Shown piece after piece: positions 16,031-24,276 of a stretch of DNA of 64,000 nucleotides. Under the pieces are notes generated by a model that saw only the letters and a list, made by a program, of their open reading frames with translations, had not been told where the DNA came from and did no database searches. The translations under genes were made by a program, and so were the position numbers. The DNA comes from Gemmatales bacterium (GTDB lineage Bacteria > Planctomycetota > Planctomycetia > Gemmatales > Gemmataceae), in the NCBI GenBank assembly GCA_026004675.1, contig BPJP01000011.1, forward strand, positions 113,037 through 177,036, written 5' to 3'. Position 1 is the first letter of the stretch. The number at the start of each line of letters is the position of its first letter.

Positions 16031-18433
16031 ATGCACACGATGGATTATGTCGTGTTGATCGGCTACTTCGTGGCCATGATAGCGATTGGAGTCTACTGTT
16101 CGCTGAAGATCAAGAAGCAGGAAGACTTCTTTATGGGCGGGCGAGGTTTCGGTCGACTTCTGCAGACGTTTGCCGCCTTCGGCGCCGGCACCGGTGCGCA
16201 AGACCCGATCAATGTTGGCCGGACCACTTGGACGAGCGGTCTGAGCGGCGTATGGAGCGCCCTGATGTGGCTCTTCGTCACACCGTTTTATTGGATTTTT
16301 GCCGTCTGGTATCGCCGGATGCGGCATATCACTCTCGGCGACTGGTTTGTCGAACGCTATGAAAGTCAGCCGATGGGCGTCGCCTACACGGCATTTGCTT
16401 TTTACTTCTACATGTTTTACCTCTCGGCCATGTTCACTGGGGTCGCGAAGGTGGCGGCGCCCGTGCTGGGAGCTGAAACCGTACAATCGCTCGTCGGCAT
16501 GATCGGTTCGCAAAACCCAGACGACCTCAAATACATCCTCGTCCCTATCATCGCCCTGGTGGTCGTCGCTTATGGGGTGGTTGGTGGTTTGACCGCGGCC
16601 TACTGGACCGATTTGATCCAGGGGATGTGCATCATCTTTTTGTCGATCATCCTGATCCCTTACGGACTGAATGCCCTGGTGGAAAAATATGGTAGTGATT
16701 ATGCCGCCGCCACTGGGCAAGCCGGCCCTCTGACGACGATGGACGGTTTCCGAATTATGCACCAGCGCGTTTCGCCTGACAATTTCCAGCTTTTCGGCGG
16801 CCCGAAGTCAGGCGAATTCCCCCTGCATTTCATCGTTTCCTTGTCGGTGCTTGCCCTGGTCGGCATTGTCGTGCAGCCTCACTTTATTGCCACGGGAGGA
16901 GGCACAGCCAAGACGGAGAATTCCGCCCGCGTCGGGCTGGTCACGGGCAATTTCCTCAAACGATTTTGCACCATTGGCTGGGCACTGACGGCACTCATTG
17001 TGCTCGCCCTGCTGGCGGAAAGCATCGAAATCAACGAAGACCCCGATCGCGCCTGGGGAGTGGCTTCGCGCGACATTCTCGGTAATGTCACTCTGGGTGG
17101 GATGCCTCTCGGCCTGGTCGGACTGATGCTCGCTTGCCTGCTTGCCGCGATGATGTCATCCGCCGATTGCTATATGCTCGTGACTTCGGCGCTTTTGGTC
17201 CGCAACATCTACGCTCCGTATATCAACCCCAATGCCAGTGAAAAAACCTATGTCATGGCGGGCCGTGTTGCCGGTCTGCTCATCATTGCGGGTGCCGCTT
17301 TCGTGGCGATCACCTACGATGATGTCTTTCGACAATATTTTCTCGCTTTGCAAACGCCTCTTATTTTTGCCGCGCCCTTCTGGGTAGGCATGTACTGGCG
17401 ACGGGCCACAACGGCGGCTGCCTGGCTCACCATCGGCTTTTCCACTGCCGTCTTCTTCTTGCTCCCGTATCTCGTTCCCGTCGTCTGGCCATCCCTGAGG
17501 ACCCACCCCGATTTCGCTATTACCAACAACGTCATCACCACCATCACCGAAAAACAGGCCTCCCCAGCGGACGTCGCCAAGCGGGATGCGCAGATCACCC
17601 TTTGGAACAAGAATGTGGAAGCGGTTGCCGGCGAACTCATCAAGCTCGAAGCTGAAGCCACGAATGCGAACGTCGATCGACTCTCGCCGTCATCGTCGGC
17701 CACAATCCTTGCAGCCGATACGATCAAAGACCGTTTCGGCGTCGACGTGCCCCAAAGCCAACTCAAAAAAGGACTTACCATCGAGGCTGTGGCTCGCCTG
17801 ATCGTCGCAAAGAAGCTTGGCGAAAAACCACAACCACTTTCCATCGGTGACACCTTTAAACAATCAACCACCGTCGGGGGCAAAGCCGTCTTCTGGGCCG
17901 ATGGTCTCAAACCCATCGGCTCCGGAACGCTGAAAGATCGGCTGGTTGAAATCAAGCGCATCCGCAGCGACGACGGCAAGACTGTCACAATCGTCCAACG
18001 CTACCAAGGAGAACTTGAAGGGCAGGGGGCTTTTATTATCGACTATCTTTTGTATCAGTGGCTCGGAGTCGATCTGCGCGACATAGACAGCCCTATGCTG
18101 ACGCAAACCATGCGCTTGCCTCCTCGGCTGATTACGCCTTTTCTAGTGATGATCCTGCTCAGCCTCGTCACGCGCCCTGGCAGTCAAGAGGCTCTAGACC
18201 GTTACTACGTCAAGATGAAGACACCGGTCGATCCGGACCCGGAAAAAGACCGACAGGAACTGGAAGTATCCTATGCCGATCCTTCACGCTTCGACGACAA
18301 GAAACTCTTTCCAGGAACGAGCCTCGAGATGCAAAAGCCCAATGCTTCGGATATCATCGGCTTCGTCGTCAGTGTTGGGGTTTGCTTCCTATTCCTGGCT
18401 TTGGCTTATTGGGTCGCTAACATCGGCTCGTAG
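16031..18433 (+). CDS. Sodium/solute symporter (SSS family) with large inserted soluble domain
   Basis: 800 residues. The start is the ATG after GGGAGAGG. The N-terminal two thirds is a normal SSS transporter: 'VVLIGYFVAMIAIGVYC', 'GRGFGRLLQTFAAFGAGTGA' near the Na+ site, 'GVVGGLTAAYWTDLIQGMC', and 'SADCYMLVTSALLVRNIYAP'. About residues 505-690 are soluble and charged ('SPADVAKRDAQITLWNKNV', 'KDRFGVDVPQSQLKKGLTI'), followed by two more helices ('LITPFLVMILLSLVTRPG' and a C-terminal one). SSS proteins are usually 450-600 residues, so the insert is the main oddity. The solute is unknown; sugars, amino acids and organic acids are all possible. Confidence 0.88.
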   Translation: MHTMDYVVLIGYFVAMIAIGVYCSLKIKKQEDFFMGGRGFGRLLQTFAAFGAGTGAQDPINVGRTTWTSGLSGVWSALMWLFVTPFYWIFAVWYRRMRHITLGDWFVERYESQPMGVAYTAFAFYFYMFYLSAMFTGVAKVAAPVLGAETVQSLVGMIGSQNPDDLKYILVPIIALVVVAYGVVGGLTAAYWTDLIQGMCIIFLSIILIPYGLNALVEKYGSDYAAATGQAGPLTTMDGFRIMHQRVSPDNFQLFGGPKSGEFPLHFIVSLSVLALVGIVVQPHFIATGGGTAKTENSARVGLVTGNFLKRFCTIGWALTALIVLALLAESIEINEDPDRAWGVASRDILGNVTLGGMPLGLVGLMLACLLAAMMSSADCYMLVTSALLVRNIYAPYINPNASEKTYVMAGRVAGLLIIAGAAFVAITYDDVFRQYFLALQTPLIFAAPFWVGMYWRRATTAAAWLTIGFSTAVFFLLPYLVPVVWPSLRTHPDFAITNNVITTITEKQASPADVAKRDAQITLWNKNVEAVAGELIKLEAEATNANVDRLSPSSSATILAADTIKDRFGVDVPQSQLKKGLTIEAVARLIVAKKLGEKPQPLSIGDTFKQSTTVGGKAVFWADGLKPIGSGTLKDRLVEIKRIRSDDGKTVTIVQRYQGELEGQGAFIIDYLLYQWLGVDLRDIDSPMLTQTMRLPPRLITPFLVMILLSLVTRPGSQEALDRYYVKMKTPVDPDPEKDRQELEVSYADPSRFDDKKLFPGTSLEMQKPNASDIIGFVVSVGVCFLFLALAYWVANIGS

Positions 18434-18462
18434 GCAAGTAATCTTTCAGCGAGGTCTCCGTG

Positions 18463-18774
18463 ATGAATCAATCCAAATCCGAACTTAGCCGGCGCGACTT
18501 TCACAAGCAGGCAGGGCTGATGGCGATCGCCCCAGGTGCGTTTTTGTCTGAGTCGGCCGCGGACGACACAACCGATGCCCGGGTCGCGTCGGCCCAGGCT
18601 CTTGTCTCGCTGGTGAGGGCACGTTTCGGGCAACACATTACTGAACCCGAATTCAAACAGGTTAGCCAGGCCGTTGTCCGTGACTTTTTACGAGGAGAAC
18701 TACTCAAACGAATTCCCTTGAATAACAGCGATGAACCCGCCTTTGTTTTCGTCCCCGACTTGCCCCAGGAATAA
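18463..18774 (+). CDS. Small amidase-partner protein with twin-arginine-like start
   Basis: 103 residues. The N-terminus 'SELSRRDFHKQAGLMAIAPG' has the RRDF pattern of a Tat signal, though its hydrophobic part is weak. The remainder, 'ALVSLVRARFGQHITEPEF' and 'LKRIPLNNSDEPAFVFVPDL', matches a small conserved protein often found immediately before an amidase gene. It ends two bases before the amidase start, so the two are one transcriptional unit. I do not know its function; it may be a chaperone-like or regulatory subunit of the amidase. Confidence 0.7.
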   Translation: MNQSKSELSRRDFHKQAGLMAIAPGAFLSESAADDTTDARVASAQALVSLVRARFGQHITEPEFKQVSQAVVRDFLRGELLKRIPLNNSDEPAFVFVPDLPQE

Positions 18775-18776
18775 CG

Positions 18777-20198
18777 ATGCCAGCAAAAATCGACATCAAC
18801 GAAGACTTGCTGTTCGCCACGATCCGGGAATTGGGTGGCCATATCCGAGCCCAGAGGCTTTCGCCGGTAGCTCTTACCGAAGCATATCTCGGCCGCCTCG
18901 AGAAGATCGGCCCGAAGCTCAACGCCCTGGTGACATCGATGCGGCAGCCCGCCCTGAAAGAAGCTCGTCAGGCGGAGAAAGAGATCAAAACTGGACATTA
19001 TCGTGGTCCGCTGCACGGCATACCCTACGGTGTGAAAGATTTGCTTGCCACGAAAGGAGTCCCCACCACCTGGGGTGCGCAGCCATATCGCGACCAGATT
19101 TTCGACTATGACGCTGCCGTGATCGAGCGATTGCGTGATGCAGGTGCCATCCTGATAGGCAAGCTGGCGATGGTAGAACTGGCCGGCGGTCTCGGCTACA
19201 ACAGTGCCGATGCCTCTTTCACTGGCCCAGGCAAAACGCCGTGGAATTCGAAATTCTGGTCGGGCGGTTCGTCGTCCGGATCGGGGGCCGCGGTCGCCGC
19301 CGGTCTGGTTGCTTTCGCGATTGGCTCGGAGACTTCCGGTTCCATCATCACGCCGGCTGCCTATTGTGGCATTTCTGGTTTAAGGCCGACATATGGACGC
19401 GTTAGTCGTTTCGGCGCGATGGCCCTGAGCTGGACGCTCGACAAACTTGGTCCGATGTGCCGGTCCGCGGATGACTGCGGCCTGGTTCTTGCAGCCATCG
19501 CCGGTCGCGACAAACGCGATCCCTCTACCTCGACAAGAAAATTCTCCTTCCCGAGTCCGCCTGCGAAGAACGACAAATTCAAGGTCGGCATCATCAAAGA
19601 TTGTACGGAGCGGACGCAAGACGAGGTAAAGCGCAACTTCGAGGAATCGGTCCGCGTCCTTCGGCAATTCGCCGACATTGACGAAGACGTATCTCTGCCT
19701 GACCTGCCTTTCGGTCCGGTGGTCGGTACCATCGTCGATGCCGAAGGTGCGAGCGCTTTTCGTGATTTGATCGAAAGCGGCAAATGCCGCCAACTGAAAA
19801 ACGCCAAGGACAAGTGGGGCGGCTATCCCGGTTCGGTCATACTGGCTGTGGACTATTTGCAGGCGATGCGGCTGCGAACCCGAATGAAAAAAGAAATGGA
19901 TAAACTTTATTCCCGCTACGATGCCCTGATCGCACCGTCGCGAGCCACGGTTGCCTATCCGATCGGCGTCGAGTTTTCCAAAGCATATCCTGGAAAATAT
20001 GGCGGCCCTCCCGTCATCCCCGCTGGCAACGCGGTAGGCCAGCCGGCCATTTCCGTGCCGAATGGTTTTGGCGCGAATGGCTTGCCTACCGGAATCCAAT
20101 TCACTGGTCGGATCTGGAGCGAGGCTATGCTTCTAGCACTCGCTAATGCCTATCAGCAGCGCACCGACTGGCATAAAAAGCGCCCGCCGTTAAGATGA
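18777..20198 (+). CDS. Amidase (amidase signature family)
   Basis: 473 residues with the complete amidase-signature triad: K87 in 'PYGVKDLLATKG', the cis-Ser at about S165 in 'SGGSSSGSGAAVAAGL', and the nucleophile S189 in 'GSETSGSIITPAAYCG'. These enzymes hydrolyse carboxamides. GatA is in the same family, but no GatB/GatC genes are nearby and the substrate-side residues differ, so a stand-alone catabolic or secondary-metabolism amidase is more likely. It pairs with the small preceding gene. Confidence 0.9.
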   Translation: MPAKIDINEDLLFATIRELGGHIRAQRLSPVALTEAYLGRLEKIGPKLNALVTSMRQPALKEARQAEKEIKTGHYRGPLHGIPYGVKDLLATKGVPTTWGAQPYRDQIFDYDAAVIERLRDAGAILIGKLAMVELAGGLGYNSADASFTGPGKTPWNSKFWSGGSSSGSGAAVAAGLVAFAIGSETSGSIITPAAYCGISGLRPTYGRVSRFGAMALSWTLDKLGPMCRSADDCGLVLAAIAGRDKRDPSTSTRKFSFPSPPAKNDKFKVGIIKDCTERTQDEVKRNFEESVRVLRQFADIDEDVSLPDLPFGPVVGTIVDAEGASAFRDLIESGKCRQLKNAKDKWGGYPGSVILAVDYLQAMRLRTRMKKEMDKLYSRYDALIAPSRATVAYPIGVEFSKAYPGKYGGPPVIPAGNAVGQPAISVPNGFGANGLPTGIQFTGRIWSEAMLLALANAYQQRTDWHKKRPPLR

Positions 20199-20295
20199 AT
20201 AGGGCGCGGTTGCAACCGAACGATTCAACCGATCTTCCGATAAACCGCTCAGAAGGGGAAATTCCGCTGGCCAACTCTGTTACCGATCCATCGGC

Positions 20296-22075
20296 ATGCT
20301 GAAGATCAGCGTCAAAAACGACACCCAACAAGAATGCATCGAGCACGACGGCGGGCCGCTCGAAATCGGACGCGGACCGCAACGGGAACACAAACGATTC
20401 GTTGTCGACGATGCATTCTTTTCCCGCGACCAACTGCGTCTTGAAGAGCTTCCGACTGGACGAGTCCGGCTCGAGAATCTGAGCCGAAAAAACGCTCTCA
20501 ACCTTTCGCACGGCAAAATCCTGCCGGTGGGGGCCACTCTCGAGGTCGATCCACCGATCCAGCTGAAGCTGGGCAAAACTACTATTCTCATCGAAGGGAT
20601 TCAAGAATCAGTCCAGGAAGAACTGGTCGATGAAAAATCACTGATGACCGTGTCGCAGCCGATCCTCCGTCGAGAGCAGACGATTGCACTCAGCGCTCTG
20701 ACTTCGATGGGGGAACCACTGACTCCAGAACGAATCACACATTGGTTGGAAGCCATTATTTCGTTCCAGAGATCGTCGTCGACTACAGAGGATTTGTGCC
20801 GGGAAATCGCCGTCGCCCTGGTGGATCTCGTCGGCCTCGACGAGGGCATGGTCTTGCAGCTGGAAGAAGGCGAATGGAAACTGTTGGCGCACCATGCCGT
20901 CAAGGAACCACCAACCGTGCGATTCAGTCGAAGTTTGCTCAAGCACGTCTGTGAGCAGAGGCAAACGTTCTATCAGGACATTGGAAGCTGGAGCCAGAAA
21001 ACGATCAGCTTGAGCAATGTTGCGGCAGTGGTGGTCTCACCGGTGTTCGGCTTACACGATGAAGTGATCGGCGCGTTATACGGAATACGTAGTGGCCAGA
21101 CGTTGGTGAGGGTAGGGCCGATCAAGCCATTGGAGGCACAGGTTGTGCAGCTATTGGCGGCCGCCATCGGTGCCAACCTCGCCCGCGCCGTCGCCACCCG
21201 AACGCGCATCCAATTCGAACAGTTCTTCAGTCCCCAACTCGTTCAAGAACTGGAGCGCGACCCGGATTTACTTGAAGGGCGAAGCCAGGAGGGTGACGAT
21301 CCTGGTCAGCGATCTGCGTGGCTTCTCATCCCTGTCGCAGCGATTGGGAGCGAGCAAAACATGCAGCTTGATGCGCGACATGATGGAGCGATTGTCGGAA
21401 CGGATTGTCGAGGAAGGCGGCGTTATCGTCGATTATGCCGGCGACGGCATTCTGGCGATGTGGAATGCACCGGCCGCCCAGCCGGATCACGCTCTGCGTG
21501 CGTGTCGTGCCGCTCTGGCGATGCAGGCGGAAATGCCAGGGTTGAACGAAACCTGGCACGAAACCGTCGGCGTCCCGCTACGCCTTGGTATCGGACTGAA
21601 TACGGGTGAAGCCCAGGTCGGAAACACCGGCAGCAAACGAAAATTCAAATACGGTCCGCACGGGCACACTGTCAACCTTGCCAGTCGAATTCAGGATACG
21701 ACGAAAAAACTCGGTATCCCTATCTTGATCACGGAATCGACACGAAGATCATTGCCGCCGGAAATGGCCGTGAGGCGTTTGGGCAAAGTCTACGTTGCCG
21801 GGATCAGCGAACCGGTGATGATCTACGAATTGGCCGGCGCGTCTCCTTCAGCCGACTGGCTCAAGCAGAAGGATGTTTATGAAAAAGCACTGGAGGCATA
21901 CGAAAAAGGCGAGTGGGCCAGGGCATGCCAAACCCTCACGCAAATCCTGGAGCTGAGCGATCCGCACACCCAGAAAAAATTTGATACCCCGACCTTGAAA
22001 CTAATGCGGCAAGCATGGGGGTGCCTGGAACAGCCGCCGGATCCGTTTGATCCGATTCTGGAACTACCCCAATGA
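20296..22075 (+). CDS. FHA-GAF-class III nucleotidyl cyclase, frame broken by one extra base
   Basis: An FHA domain ('GGPLEIGRGPQ', 'FFSRDQLRLEEL', 'LENLSRKNALNL') is followed by a GAF domain (about residues 150-290, 'LCREIAVALVDLVGLDEGM', 'VVVSPVFGLHDEVIGALYG'). A frame break follows. Removing one G of GGG at 21277-21279 restores 'LLEGEARRVTILVSDLRGFS' and a class III cyclase domain. Both metal Asp residues (VSDLRGF, YAGDGIL) and the transition-state Asn/Arg (VNLASRI) are present. Full length is about 592 residues. It probably makes cAMP in response to a GAF ligand and a phosphothreonine partner. The FHA has Gln where His is usual after SR (SRDQ), so phosphopeptide binding is less certain. 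Confidence 0.85.
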
Positions 22076-22100
22076 ACATCGGCCAGCTGGCAGGTGCCGC

Positions 22101-23390
22101 TCATTGGCTGTCGGTTTGAAACAGGCGTCGTGCGTTGTCGCGCAGCAACAGCCGGGCCAGTTCGACAGCCTGCTCGGTCGAATACCCTCTCCCGCGGACG
22201 AAATCTTCGGCGAGAATTTTGGCCAGAATCTTCCGGTACATGTTGTACTTGGGCAGGCCAAATTCCAGCTTGTACATGTCGCTATAATAGCCGATCTGCT
22301 TCGTTTTTGGCACTGCCTGCAAACGGTAGCGGGCGTCCAATTCAATGTAAGCTGGTATGTTGGCGTACCACCAATGACCGCTGGTCATCACGTTCGGGAA
22401 AATCCAACTGAAACTTCCCAATTCCTGGTTCTGGTTGGTCGTTAAAACGGAAAGACAAAACGCCACATTGGGAAAAGCGTTGAACAGTTTGCGGTACTGA
22501 ATCAAGGAAGTTCGTTGATCGAACAGGTCTTGTCCCTGAAAAACACCAGCTTCATAGACCCGACGAATGACACCGATCATCAGATCGAAGGGCATGCGGA
22601 GTTCGTGGCAGTATTCGGCAAGCATCCAGAAGGTGCCATTCTGGCAGAGACGCTGTTCATCAGCGGACAAGTCCTGGCCACGTGACGTTTTCGCCAGCAC
22701 AGCGGACAAGTCGGAGTCGCTGACTTTTTCGGGAGAAAAATCAGGTGGAAGTGAGATGGCACACGCTCTTGCCTGGTGCTGCCTGAAATGGTCAAACAGT
22801 TTGCCCACCGCCTTGCGCAAGGCGGAGGCGTCGCCGACTTCAATCCCCGTTGCTTTGGACAGACGCTGTCGAACGTCTAGCTTGGCGAGATGAAAGACCA
22901 GATCGTCGGTCCGCAGGCAGGGAACGTAGCGATTGGTGTCAAAGCCTTCCAGGGGATCGTCAAAGTCATTGGTGAGGAAAACCTTTTCGATATTGGATTG
23001 CCGGAGCACCTGGTCTTCCCAATCTTTTTGGGCCATTTTTTCCTCGGCGGCGTCGTAAAGCGCGTCGCAATCGGCAGCTTCGACCCGTTCCTTCTGAAAT
23101 CCCAGAAACGTTTGGGCGATATCGACGAACCACTGGTATTGGACCGTGTTGTCGAAGCGCTCCATATAAGTGAGGATGGCGCGGACCCTTTCGCGAGGAG
23201 AGGTTTTTTCAGAAAGCGGCTCTTTACTCATTCCTGCCGAGTGCGCCAATTCCGTGTAATAGTGATAGCCAAGGATATCATCCAAAGTCCGCGACGTTGG
23301 GCGATGCGGATTGATATGGGAGTGGGGATCGATCAACGGAATTCGACAGATCTCCGCGTACAATTCATTCACCAGTTTTTCGTCGGCCAT
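22101..23390 (-). CDS. Glucuronate isomerase-like (UxaC family) amidohydrolase
   Basis: About 429 residues. The N-terminal metal site 'IPLIDPHSHINPHRPTSRTL' with 'DILGYHYYTELAHSAG' is characteristic of the uronate isomerase branch of the amidohydrolase superfamily. The C-terminus, with 'SGHWWYANIPAYIELDARYR' and 'KQIGYYSDMYKLEFGLPKYN', also fits. Uronate isomerase converts glucuronate/galacturonate to the keto-acid. Classic UxaC is about 470 residues, and this divergent form in planctomycetes may act on another sugar acid. I chose ATG 23390 over the GTG 21 bases upstream. It converges with the cyclase gene. Confidence 0.8.
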   Translation of the reverse strand: MADEKLVNELYAEICRIPLIDPHSHINPHRPTSRTLDDILGYHYYTELAHSAGMSKEPLSEKTSPRERVRAILTYMERFDNTVQYQWFVDIAQTFLGFQKERVEAADCDALYDAAEEKMAQKDWEDQVLRQSNIEKVFLTNDFDDPLEGFDTNRYVPCLRTDDLVFHLAKLDVRQRLSKATGIEVGDASALRKAVGKLFDHFRQHQARACAISLPPDFSPEKVSDSDLSAVLAKTSRGQDLSADEQRLCQNGTFWMLAEYCHELRMPFDLMIGVIRRVYEAGVFQGQDLFDQRTSLIQYRKLFNAFPNVAFCLSVLTTNQNQELGSFSWIFPNVMTSGHWWYANIPAYIELDARYRLQAVPKTKQIGYYSDMYKLEFGLPKYNMYRKILAKILAEDFVRGRGYSTEQAVELARLLLRDNARRLFQTDSQ

Positions 23391-23618
23391 GTTCTTGCTC
23401 CGTATGGGCACAGTCTTTCTTGTTTTCTGCTGACACTATATCAATCCGTCCTCTCGACCGCGAACTTAAAACGCATGGGCTACGTCGCACTGTTTCCAAA
23501 CCGCGCATTACTGTGCGGATACATCCTCCCCCAAGGATGGCGACCAGATGCAGAACCGTCTGCTTCGGCGGACTTGAGTGGCATGCCACTTGCAATTGAG
23601 CCACCAGGAGGGATAGCC

Positions 23619-24032
23619 ATGTTCAAGCGGATTCTATTGCCGGTGGACACCAAAACCGATCACGAAAAAGCCTTTGCCATGGCAGCCAATTTGGTGGACC
23701 GGACAATGGGTCGAGTCATGCTGCTCCACATCATTGACGCCGATCCGCGGCTGGTAGAGATTTCCGCCGAAAGCGATTTTTTCAAGACGCTTCAACAAGA
23801 GAGCCAGCAATTGTTGGCCGAGTGGCGCCGCTTTTTCGACGAAAAAAACATACCCTGCGATGTCTACATTCGATTCGGCCAATGTGCCCATGAAATCGCG
23901 GAGTTTGCCGAGGACATCAAAGCCGACTTGCTGATCATGTCGGCACCTGCTTTTGATCCGCGAAAGCCACCTGGAAACCGGAAAATCTGGGATGTAACGA
24001 CACATTGCCAATGTCCTGTGCTGGTGGTTTGA
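23619..24032 (+). CDS. Universal stress protein (UspA family)
   Basis: 137 residues with a single Usp domain: 'MFKRILLPVDTKTDHEKAFA' at the start, 'VMLLHIIDADPRL', and the C-terminal 'KADLLIMSAPAFDPRKPPGN' followed by 'TTHCQCPVLVV'. The usual ATP-binding G-x2-G-x9-G-S/T loop is modified (PPGNRKIWDVTT), so nucleotide binding is uncertain. A ribosome-binding site GGAGGGA lies just upstream. It is a single gene between uxaC-like and thrS, probably with its own promoter in the 228-bp gap before it. Confidence 0.85.
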   Translation: MFKRILLPVDTKTDHEKAFAMAANLVDRTMGRVMLLHIIDADPRLVEISAESDFFKTLQQESQQLLAEWRRFFDEKNIPCDVYIRFGQCAHEIAEFAEDIKADLLIMSAPAFDPRKPPGNRKIWDVTTHCQCPVLVV

Positions 24033-24215
24033 TGGCGGCGATCAGCCAGCGGTGCTCCTTATCATTTGTCGCGGACGTGCTTGCGGCAAGAAGCCCCTGG
24101 CTTCCGTCGCCGTTTCTGCTGGGCGGCGCTCGGCAAGCAGGCTTCTGACGGCAATTCGGTTTTCATTTCCGCGTGATTTGTCTATGCTTTCATTATTGCG
24201 AGTTTAGTCGATTGA

Positions 24216-24232
24216 GCCGCGCTGAACGCGGC
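24216..24232 (+). promoter_or_regulatory. Hairpin in the thrS leader
   Basis: GCCGCG (24216-24221) and CGCGGC (24227-24232) form a 6-bp stem with a 5-base loop, 44 bp before the thrS start. The 244-bp gap upstream of thrS is long enough for a leader. I see no T-box consensus. The hairpin could be an attenuator-like or protein-binding element, but this is weak. Confidence 0.3.
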
Positions 24233-24276
24233 GGGTGAAGGGTTCTTTTTGGCCAAGCGGCATCAGAAAACTTTCT

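Noticed and set aside
18777..20198. GatA subunit of the tRNA amidotransferase
   Set aside because: No gatB or gatC nearby and the gene is paired with a small Tat-like protein; the sequence fits a stand-alone amidase better.
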